Shown here: positions 44,026-50,513 of the stretch, one piece after another | Layout of the letters: each line of letters begins with the position of its first letter | Numbering within the stretch: the first letter of the stretch is position 1 | Source of the DNA: Sphingobium arseniciresistens | GTDB taxonomy: Bacteria > Pseudomonadota > Alphaproteobacteria > Sphingomonadales > Sphingomonadaceae | Length of the DNA: 64,000 nucleotides | Assembly: GCA_029167225.1 (NCBI GenBank) | Contig: JARFNK010000020.1 | Location: 1-64,000, forward strand | Direction of reading: 5' to 3' | The notes under the pieces: generated by a model | Seen by the model: the letters and a program-made list of their open reading frames with translations, nothing else | Told to the model about the DNA's origin: nothing | Databases searched by the model: none | Program-made: the position numbers and the translations under genes

Positions 44026-44714
44026 CCCATCACCATGTCGACATAGGAGGCGCGGCGGCGCTCCGGCAGGGCAAGGATCGCGTCCTCGCTCCATCCATAG
44101 GCGCGGGCGAGCAGATGCACCTGCGTCAGCAAATTGCGTGCGCGCGTCGCCATCCGATCCCACAGAAATGCGGCGGCGTCGAAGCTGACCTGCTGGTCGG
44201 TCCCGCATTCCGGGCAGGACGTGGCGATCACGGGATCGAGCAGCGGATCGGCGGCGACCAGCGCCTGCCCGACCCGCTCGACATCGCCGGGTGTCAGCGG
44301 TGCGCCTGCCTGATGCGCAAGGCAGGATTGCGCCAGCGCCCCAGCCGGGTCGCCGGCCTGCTGGCTGGCAATGATGTCACGGGTCGTCGGCAAGCGGAGA
44401 TTGTGCGTGTCCCCGCTCGCCAGCGTGACACTTGCCTCACCCACCGGACCACAGGCCTCGGCGAATGCGAGAGCGTCGAAGCCGATCTCGATAATCGCGC
44501 CGCAAGCAGCGCAATCCGCTACTGCCTCGACATCCCGCCCGAAGCCTTCTGCCAGCACCGCGATGAACCGCCGGTCGCGTTCGCCGACCGACATGTTTTC
44601 GGCCGCATCGGCGTCACCCAGCAGGGCGAGCAGCAGCCGTGCCCGCTCCGGCGCGGTCGCGGTTCGGCCACCCTCCCAGGCGGCGATGACGTGCTGGTCG
44701 GACAGGAACGACAT
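44022..44714 (-). CDS. Zinc-ribbon-like baseplate/assembly protein, eCIS
   Basis: 230 residues. Two CxxC pairs (CAACG near residue 69 and CPECG near 168) form a likely split zinc ribbon around an alpha-helical centre. The overall shape resembles gp26/T4-baseplate-like proteins encoded next to tube genes in phage-tail-like clusters, but I could not confirm the family by eye. It starts 19 bp after the tube gene and overlaps the disordered-protein gene by 4 bp. An assembly-chaperone role is a guess. Confidence 0.6.
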   Translation of the reverse strand: MSFLSDQHVIAAWEGGRTATAPERARLLLALLGDADAAENMSVGERDRRFIAVLAEGFGRDVEAVADCAACGAIIEIGFDALAFAEACGPVGEASVTLASGDTHNLRLPTTRDIIASQQAGDPAGALAQSCLAHQAGAPLTPGDVERVGQALVAADPLLDPVIATSCPECGTDQQVSFDAAAFLWDRMATRARNLLTQVHLLARAYGWSEDAILALPERRRASYVDMVMG

Positions 44715-44733
44715 GGGACGGCAGTCCTTTGGT

Positions 44734-45261
44734 TCAGCGCGGCTCGGTGTAGCTGGGCTCGGCTGGTTCCTTCACATCGACATCACGCTCCCAGCCCTCA
44801 TTTTCGAGCTTCAGCGTCTGGATGGCGATGGCGCTGCCCTTCGCGTCCAGTTCCGGCAGGGCCTGGAATTCGGACACCCAGCAGCGGAACAGGCGGTAGG
44901 CGATGGCAAGCTGCCCGGCCTCGTTATACACTTCCAGCACGAGATCCTTGCGGAAGTCCTTAAGCGACACTTCCGCGCCCAGGCCGGAACCGAAGTTCCA
45001 CACCTTGTTCGCCCATTGCTCGAAATGCTTGTCATGGGTAACGCCGCGTTCCAGCGTGACCGCCTCGAACTTGCTCTGCCCCGGCGAACGCCGCACGCTG
45101 CTCGGGTCGCCGCCCTCGCGATGCTCGACGACTTCGGTGGTGCGCTTGAGTGCGCTGACCTTGGACACGCCGGCGATATAAGTGCCGCCGACCTCCTTCA
45201 CCCGGAATTTATAGCTTTTATAGGGATCGTAGCGTTGCGCGTTGACCGTGAACTGAGCCAT
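44734..45261 (-). CDS. Inner tube protein (gp19/Afp1-like), eCIS
   Basis: 175 residues. YKSYKFRVKEVGGTYIAGVSKVSALKRTTEVVEHREGG, ERGVTHDKHFEQWANKVW and FRKDLVLEVYNEAGQLAIAYRLFRCWVSEFQAL are typical of T4-like tail tube proteins, including Afp1/Afp5 and Hcp-related tubes. Hexameric rings of it stack into the channel inside the sheath. It is the only tube gene in the cluster, whereas Afp carries two. It lies 12 bp after the sheath gene. Confidence 0.88.
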   Translation of the reverse strand: MAQFTVNAQRYDPYKSYKFRVKEVGGTYIAGVSKVSALKRTTEVVEHREGGDPSSVRRSPGQSKFEAVTLERGVTHDKHFEQWANKVWNFGSGLGAEVSLKDFRKDLVLEVYNEAGQLAIAYRLFRCWVSEFQALPELDAKGSAIAIQTLKLENEGWERDVDVKEPAEPSYTEPR

Positions 45262-45273
45262 GTCGCCTTCCCT

Positions 45274-47247
45274 TTATGCCTGCGCCTGGCCAGCGAGAAG
45301 CTGGAGGCTGATGATGACGAATTCGGCGGGCTTGAGCGGGGCGAAGCCGATGAACACATTGACGATGCCCGCATTGATGTCGTCCTGCGTCGTCGTCTCA
45401 GCGTCGCACTTGACCAGATAGGCCTGCCGCGGGGAGGCACCCTGGAAGGCGCCCTGCCGGAAGAGCTGCTGCATGAAGGAGCCCGCCGCCGCGCGGATCT
45501 GTGCCCAGAGCGGCTCGTCATTGGGTTCGAACACCACCCATTGCAATCCCCGGAACAGCGATTCCTCCACGAACAGCGCGAGCCGTCGCACCGGCGTATA
45601 TTTCCAGTCGGATGCGAGGATATCCGCCCCGTCGAGCGTGCGCGCCCCCCATACCACGCTGCCGACCACGTCGAAGTTGCGCAGGGCATTGAGGCCGAGC
45701 GGATTGAGCTGGCCATGCTCGGGATCGGTCAGGGTATATTCGAGACCTGACACGCCGGAGAGCGTCGCCTCTATCCCGGCGGGTGCCTTCCAAACGCCGC
45801 GCGCGCCGTCGGTCCGGGCGTAGATGCCCGCCACGGTGCCGCTCGACCCGATCGTCCGCAGGCGGTTGCCGTTCAGCGGATCGGGCACCTGCACGCGGGG
45901 GAAATAGGCCGCCGCGTTGCGGCTGCGCAGGCCGTTGCTCGCGACCTCGCCCAGCCAGGTCTGTGCCGCGTCGAGGCTGGCGGTGTTGGGCGCGACGTCG
46001 ATCAGGGCGAAGGCCCTGCGCTCGACGCAATAGGCGATCGCGCCGCTCATCACCGCCGCCAGATCCGTCACGTCGCCCAATGTCGCCGCCTCGGGGATCA
46101 TCAGGATGTTGAAGAGGTTGACGTCCTCCAGCGCGAACAGCCCGGTCTTGTTCCCGCGCACGCCCAGCAGGGCGGCGGAGGTCAGCGCGCCGGCATCGGT
46201 GCCGGCCGTTGCCGCGCTCAGGAAACCGGCGGGCGCCGCAGTGCTGCCCAGAGCATATTGCTGGACATTCTCCACCGCATTGTCACCGGCCCGCAGTGAC
46301 AATGTCGCGGCAAGATCACCCACATTGTCGTCGAACGTCATGATGAGGTCGGGCGCGTAATTGGGGCCGGAGCGACCGGCGAGTACCCGCAGCCGCCCGT
46401 CGCCCGTCACCTGCACGGTCGCCCCGGCGAAGAGGGGGTCGGCGGGACGACCGGCACGCAGCGCGCCTTCCAGCACGCCGCGCGCCTCGGGCAGAGAGGT
46501 GAGCGCGGCCGCGAGCACGGGCACCACGATCTGGGATGTCGTGCCGTCGATCGTGACATCGAGCGTATTGGTCAGCTGCATGCCGGCGAAACCGCCGACA
46601 TTCACGACATCGCTGACGGTGCCGGTGGCGACCGGCCGCGCGCGGGTCCATCCGGCATCGCGCGACAGCTGGATCATCCGTGATCCCGCGTTCACGATGT
46701 CGATCGCAAAGCTCGGGCCGTCGTCCATCAGCAGGTTGCGGAAGGTTTCCGACCGCACCACGATTTCTCGCCCATTTTCGGCGCGCACCTCGTTGACCGT
46801 CAGGTTGAAACCATTGGCGGCGTCGCTCGCCTCATGATCGACATCGATGCGGATATTGTCACCCCAGCTGCCGGGATCACCAACGCTCGTGCCGCGCACC
46901 TGCCGGCCTGCGGTGGCCAGCAACGCCTCCGCCGCGCCGCCGGCGTCATTGTGGTTGAGCGTGGCATCGGCCGGCGCGCCGCCCGGCGCGACCCGCACCA
47001 CCACCAGTTGCGATCCGCCGTTCAGGAAGAATTGCTTCACCTGATAGCTCGCCTCAGAGGCGGCGCTGAGCCCCCCGAAATCGCGTTCGAACTCACCGGG
47101 GTTGAACACGGTCAAGGCGGTGTCCGAGGGACCACGCGCAAAGCCGCCGACGATCGCCCCGATGGACGTCGCGACGCCTATGATGGTGCGGATGCCGCTG
47201 GGAAGTTCCTGGACGTAGACACCGGGATAGGTCGGGGAAACGGGCAT
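45274..47247 (-). CDS. Contractile tail sheath protein, eCIS
   Basis: 657 residues from the ATG at 47247 (GGAG 8 bases upstream). It begins PVSPTYPGVYVQELPSGIRTI, the conserved sheath N-terminus, and has GARTLDGADILASDWKYTPVRRLALFVEESLFRGLQWVVFEPND and LWAQIRAAAGSFMQQLFRQGAFQG at the C-terminus, the interlocking region. The middle ~300 residues are a variable beta-rich insertion, larger than in minimal sheaths. It is the only sheath gene, against three in Afp and PVC. It contracts to drive the tube into a target. Confidence 0.92.
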   Translation of the reverse strand: MPVSPTYPGVYVQELPSGIRTIIGVATSIGAIVGGFARGPSDTALTVFNPGEFERDFGGLSAASEASYQVKQFFLNGGSQLVVVRVAPGGAPADATLNHNDAGGAAEALLATAGRQVRGTSVGDPGSWGDNIRIDVDHEASDAANGFNLTVNEVRAENGREIVVRSETFRNLLMDDGPSFAIDIVNAGSRMIQLSRDAGWTRARPVATGTVSDVVNVGGFAGMQLTNTLDVTIDGTTSQIVVPVLAAALTSLPEARGVLEGALRAGRPADPLFAGATVQVTGDGRLRVLAGRSGPNYAPDLIMTFDDNVGDLAATLSLRAGDNAVENVQQYALGSTAAPAGFLSAATAGTDAGALTSAALLGVRGNKTGLFALEDVNLFNILMIPEAATLGDVTDLAAVMSGAIAYCVERRAFALIDVAPNTASLDAAQTWLGEVASNGLRSRNAAAYFPRVQVPDPLNGNRLRTIGSSGTVAGIYARTDGARGVWKAPAGIEATLSGVSGLEYTLTDPEHGQLNPLGLNALRNFDVVGSVVWGARTLDGADILASDWKYTPVRRLALFVEESLFRGLQWVVFEPNDEPLWAQIRAAAGSFMQQLFRQGAFQGASPRQAYLVKCDAETTTQDDINAGIVNVFIGFAPLKPAEFVIISLQLLAGQAQA

Positions 47248-47263
47248 GGCGATAGCTCCGTCA

Positions 47264-47416
47264 TTAGCGAGAAGAAGGGGGATCGATGTGCGGGTTGCGG
47301 AAGGGCAGCCAGCCGCCGAGCGCCTGGCGCGGCGGGGCATGATCGGCACGGAAAACCCGGTGTGACCGGCGGAAGGAAATCAGCTTTCCTCCAAAGTGGA
47401 TCTGCGTTCTGGGCAT
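47264..47416 (-). CDS. Possible small leader ORF before the sheath gene
   Basis: 50 codons, starting at the ATG at 47416 with a GGGGGG run 4-9 bases upstream and ending 16 bp before the sheath ATG. The product is basic (PRTQIHFGGKLISFRRSHRVFR) and resembles nothing I know. Another frame from 47420 overlaps it. The strong ribosome site and tight spacing support translation; coding status is not proven. Confidence 0.35.
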   Translation of the reverse strand: MPRTQIHFGGKLISFRRSHRVFRADHAPPRQALGGWLPFRNPHIDPPSSR

Positions 47417-47461
47417 ACACCCCCCTGTTATTTTGTTCTTTATCAGGCGCAGCAAAGCCTG

Positions 47462-47485
47462 CCTTTGGATCATATAATCCAAAGG
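47462..47485. repeat. Perfect 9-bp inverted repeat upstream of the eCIS operon
   Basis: CCTTTGGAT, six bases, ATCCAAAGG. On the minus strand it encloses TATGAT, a good -10 box, and on the plus strand TATAAT. Its place 215 bp before the sheath ATG suggests a dimeric regulator's operator on the eCIS promoter. No T-run follows, so a terminator is less likely. Confidence 0.45.
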
Positions 47486-47958
47486 ATTACGACACATCAT
47501 CCGCGCAAATACGGACAATGAAGAAAACATTTCTCAATATGTGGCTATAAATTCGCCCAATGAACCAAGACGAATTTCGCTCTTTTTTAGCGCGACCCTG
47601 TCATCGACTGTCAGGACATTTTCCTTTCGGTAGACCTGACTTAAAGCGAACTTGATTTTGCGTAGGAAAATGATCGGACTCAACCCGCGCAACTGTCAAG
47701 ATCAATCTGCATTAACCTCATATCGGGCGACCAGCGGTTGCATAATCGGGGTCGATGACATGCTGCATCGCAACGACTGTGCCGTTTTGGAACAGGTTTC
47801 AGCGGCGGATTGATGTCACAAACCCGTGTGCGGTCATCCAGCAATTATTGAGGTGAGTCGCCCCGGCTGTGGTGATTTTTCATCGGGTCGATCCGGCTTT
47901 CGATCGACATGGCTTACCCAAAATCCGATCGACACATCCCCCTTGCTTCAATTCCATA
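47486..47958. other. A+T-richer intergenic stretch, no gene seen
   Basis: Between the divergent eCIS operon and GH53 operon. It is clearly richer in A and T than its surroundings. Short ORFs here lack ribosome sites and family features. It probably holds regulatory DNA for both operons. No terminator or RNA gene was seen. Confidence 0.4.
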
Positions 47959-47986
47959 TTGCGATAGCATATCCCACATATAGAAT
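47959..47986 (+). promoter_or_regulatory. Possible sigma-70 promoter of the GH53 operon
   Basis: TTGCGA at 47959-47964, 16-base spacer, TAGAAT at 47981-47986. The expected start is near 47993, giving a ~95-base leader that contains the short ORF at 48037. Confidence 0.5.
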
Positions 47987-48036
47987 AACCATGGACAACT
48001 CTCTGTACGGGACACGTCATATTTGGGGGAGAGACT

Positions 48037-48093
48037 ATGCTGCTGCACGGTTCACGGCTCCGCGCCATGTTTCTTGTGGTGAGGCAGAAATGA
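48037..48093 (+). CDS. Short leader ORF coupled to the GH53 gene
   Basis: 18 codons (MLLHGSRLRAMFLVVRQK) preceded by a very strong ribosome site GGGGGAGAG at 48027-48035. Its TGA overlaps the ATG of the galactanase gene (ATGA), whose own ribosome site GAGGCAG lies inside this ORF. The arrangement suggests translational coupling or a regulatory leader peptide. It was found by eye and is unproven. Confidence 0.45.
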   Translation: MLLHGSRLRAMFLVVRQK

Positions 48094-49316
48094 CGGAGAT
48101 CGATCGACGCGCGGCCCTGGGCCTGCTCGCGCTTCCCCTTCTCCCCGTGCCAGCCCTTGCCGCGACCAATCCATCCGGCGCCCGCCCCGGCCCCTATATG
48201 ATCGGTGCGGACATTTCCTGGATCCCCGAGGACGCAGCCGCCGGCGCGCGCTATTTCGTGAACGACAAGCAGCAGGATCCCATTGGCCTGCTGCGTGACG
48301 CGGGCTTCAACTATATCCGCCTGCGCATATTCGTCGATCCGGCCAGGGGCTATTCGGCGCGGGAACCGGACAAGGCATGGGCCGGGCTGGCGCAAACGAT
48401 AAAGCTTGGCCGACGAATCAAGCTGGCGGGCATGGGGCTGGCGCTGAGCTTCCACTATTCCGACACATGGGCCGACCCCGAACATCAGAATGTGCCGGCC
48501 GCATGGGCCGGGCTCGATCTTCCTGGCCTTGCCCGCGCCGTGGAAGCCCATACCCACGACACGCTGGTCGCGATGCGAGCCGGCGGCGCCCCGGTCGACA
48601 TGGCCGTGATCGGCAATGAGATCACTTTCGGCATGTTGTGGCCATATGGCCGCGTGCGCCTGTCCACGCCCACGGGCAATCCGGTGACGGACGCCAATCA
48701 TCGCGATGTCGGCGCGGTCGGCGGATTCGACGGTCTCGCCGCGTTCTTGCGCGCAGGTATTACGGGGGCACGCGCGGCGGAACCTGCAGTCCACATCCAG
48801 TTGCACAATCATCTGGGCAGGCACTGGCCGGTGGTCCGCGAATGGACCGACGAACTGCTCGCGCGGGACGTGAATTTCGACGTCATCGGCTTCTCCTGCT
48901 ACCAGCAGCGCGCGCAGGGCGACTGGGCCGAGACCTTCGCGAACTTCCTGTCGCGCTATCCCGGCAAGGGCCTGCTCGCCGCGGAATATTCCAGCCGGAA
49001 GCGCTATCTCAACGATCTGGTACACGGCTTGCCCGACAATCGCGGCTGGGGCACGTTCATCTGGGAACCGACCCGCCATCAGGAAGCGATCTTCGACATG
49101 AACGGCAAGAATGCCGGCGAAGGGCCGAAGCCCGACCTGCTTTCGCAGGGGTTGAACAGTGCAGAGGCGCCGGGCGGCATCGCGGCAACCGGAAACGCGC
49201 CAAAACCGCCTGCCCCAAAGCCGGAACCGGGCAAGGCCATGGGCCATGGCGGCGACTATATCGCCAATGAGCTGATCGACGAGTATCGCAAGATGGCCAG
49301 GGATTATCTGCGTTGA
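48090..49316 (+). CDS. Arabinogalactan endo-beta-1,4-galactanase (GH53), exported
   Basis: 408 residues from the ATG at 48090. The N-terminus (TEIDRRAALGLLALPLLPVPALA) has a twin-arginine-like signal. GH53 motifs are GADISWIPE at 39-47, FNYIRLRIFVDPARGYS at 73-89, the acid/base VIGNEITFG with E177, and the nucleophile LLAAEYSS with E299. The family cuts beta-1,4-galactan, the side chain of rhamnogalacturonan I in pectin. Translation is probably coupled to the upstream 18-codon ORF. The next gene encodes a GH43-like lipoprotein, and a TonB receptor, esterase and oligogalacturonate lyase lie nearby, making a pectin-use locus. Confidence 0.88.
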   Translation: MTEIDRRAALGLLALPLLPVPALAATNPSGARPGPYMIGADISWIPEDAAAGARYFVNDKQQDPIGLLRDAGFNYIRLRIFVDPARGYSAREPDKAWAGLAQTIKLGRRIKLAGMGLALSFHYSDTWADPEHQNVPAAWAGLDLPGLARAVEAHTHDTLVAMRAGGAPVDMAVIGNEITFGMLWPYGRVRLSTPTGNPVTDANHRDVGAVGGFDGLAAFLRAGITGARAAEPAVHIQLHNHLGRHWPVVREWTDELLARDVNFDVIGFSCYQQRAQGDWAETFANFLSRYPGKGLLAAEYSSRKRYLNDLVHGLPDNRGWGTFIWEPTRHQEAIFDMNGKNAGEGPKPDLLSQGLNSAEAPGGIAATGNAPKPPAPKPEPGKAMGHGGDYIANELIDEYRKMARDYLR

Positions 49317-49345
49317 GCGACCTGCGGGAAACGTCGGGGTTGTCG

Positions 49346-50332
49346 ATGGATCGCCGGACCTTCGGCGCCAGTCTTGCCAGCATGGTCCTGCTGGGCGGCG
49401 CGCTGGGCGGCTGTGCCCTGCGCAATTCGGCAGGCGCCCGCGCGGCGCACAACGAAGACATCCTCCTCTTCGCCTATTTCGCGACCGGCAAGGGCGAGGC
49501 GGACGGCCTGAAATTCGCTGCCAGCGAAGATGGCTTCAGCTTTCGCCCCCTTGCGCAGGGGCGAAGCCTGCTCGTACCGCAAGTGGGCGAGAAGAAGCTG
49601 ATGCGCGACCCCTTCCTGTTTCGCGGCGATGGCCCGGATGCCCCCTGGCACCTGCTGTGGACGACAGCGTGGGACGGCGTGACCATCGGCCATGCGAGCA
49701 GCCGCGACCTGCGCAACTGGTCGCCGCAGCGCGCATTGCCGGTGATGGCGACAGTGCCCGGCACGCGCAACTGCTGGGCGCCCGAAGCGATCTTCGATGC
49801 TGCGACGGGGCGCTATCAGATCTTCTGGTCGAGCACTGTCACCGGACGCTTCACCGAAACGGAAGGAACGTCGGAATCAGGCTACAACCACCGCCTGTGG
49901 AAAACCACGACAGCCGACTTCGAGACGTTCGATCCCCCTTCCCTGCTCTATGATCCGGGGTTCAGCGTCATCGACGGCACCTTCGCGCGCGGCCCGGACG
50001 GCAGCCTGCACCTGATCGTCAAGGACGAGACACGCTATCCTCCACGCAAGATGCTGCAGACCGCAGCGGCCCGGTCTCCTGCAGGGCCCTTTGGCCCGCT
50101 TTCCGCGCCCTTCTCTCCCGCATGGGTCGAGGGCCCGATGACGGCGCAGGTGGGCGAGCGGATCATCTGCTATTACGATGTCTATCGCGATGGCCGCTGG
50201 GGTGCCGCGGCCACGCGCGACTTCACCACATGGGAAGATGTGAGCGCCCAGCTCACCATGCCGCCGGGCGCGCGCCATGGATCACTGCTGCGCGTGCCCC
50301 GCAGGATCGTCGACGCCATCGAGGCGGCCTAA
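49346..50332 (+). CDS. GH43-like beta-propeller glycosidase, lipoprotein
   Basis: 328 residues from the ATG at 49346. A TTG at 49313 would overlap the GH53 stop and is an alternative start. The signal peptide (DRRTFGASLASMVLLGG) ends in a lipobox LGGC, so the protein is probably lipid anchored. Repeated aspartate/tryptophan blade motifs (MRDPFLFRGDGPDAPWHLLWTTAW, CWAPEAIFDAATGRYQIFWSS, SVIDGTFARGPDGSLHLIVKDE) are typical of five-bladed GH43/GH117-type propellers. Likely removes arabinose or galactose from pectin side chains. The catalytic set was not fully verified, so a carbohydrate-binding role cannot be excluded. Confidence 0.75.
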   Translation: MDRRTFGASLASMVLLGGALGGCALRNSAGARAAHNEDILLFAYFATGKGEADGLKFAASEDGFSFRPLAQGRSLLVPQVGEKKLMRDPFLFRGDGPDAPWHLLWTTAWDGVTIGHASSRDLRNWSPQRALPVMATVPGTRNCWAPEAIFDAATGRYQIFWSSTVTGRFTETEGTSESGYNHRLWKTTTADFETFDPPSLLYDPGFSVIDGTFARGPDGSLHLIVKDETRYPPRKMLQTAAARSPAGPFGPLSAPFSPAWVEGPMTAQVGERIICYYDVYRDGRWGAAATRDFTTWEDVSAQLTMPPGARHGSLLRVPRRIVDAIEAA

Positions 50333-50358
50333 CCCCTGCCGTGTCTCCCCGCAAGAAA

Positions 50359-50391
50359 GAGTGGCCGATCCGGGGTTCGGATCGGCCACTC
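50359..50391. terminator. Strong bidirectional hairpin terminator
   Basis: Perfect 13-bp stem GAGTGGCCGATCC with its complement and a 7-base loop, between the convergent GH43-like and TonB-receptor genes. There is no long T-run. Confidence 0.6.
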
Positions 50392-50395
50392 AGGC

Positions 50396-50439
50396 AATGG
50401 TTCGTTCAGGCGATTTACCCGAGGGGAAGACGAACCATT
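50396..50439. repeat. 10-bp inverted repeat with 24-base loop
   Basis: AATGGTTCGT at 50396-50405 and ACGAACCATT at 50430-50439, directly after the terminator. It could form a second hairpin in the receptor mRNA tail or be a binding site. Its function is not evident. Confidence 0.4.
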
Positions 50440-50513
50440 GAGAGAAATGATAACTGCATGGCCTGCAGGGAGACCGGCCGATGGGCGCCTCGCCATCTGC
50501 CGGTCCATCCCGA

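Noticed and set aside
23414-47247. Interpretation as a defective prophage or R-type pyocin
   Set aside because: The Afp15-like ATPase, DUF4255 and DUF4157 genes are eCIS markers, and no lysis, capsid, regulator or integrase genes lie in the run.
23414-47247. Interpretation as a type VI secretion system
   Set aside because: No TssJLM membrane complex, ClpV or split TssB/TssC sheath is present; the sheath is a single large gene.
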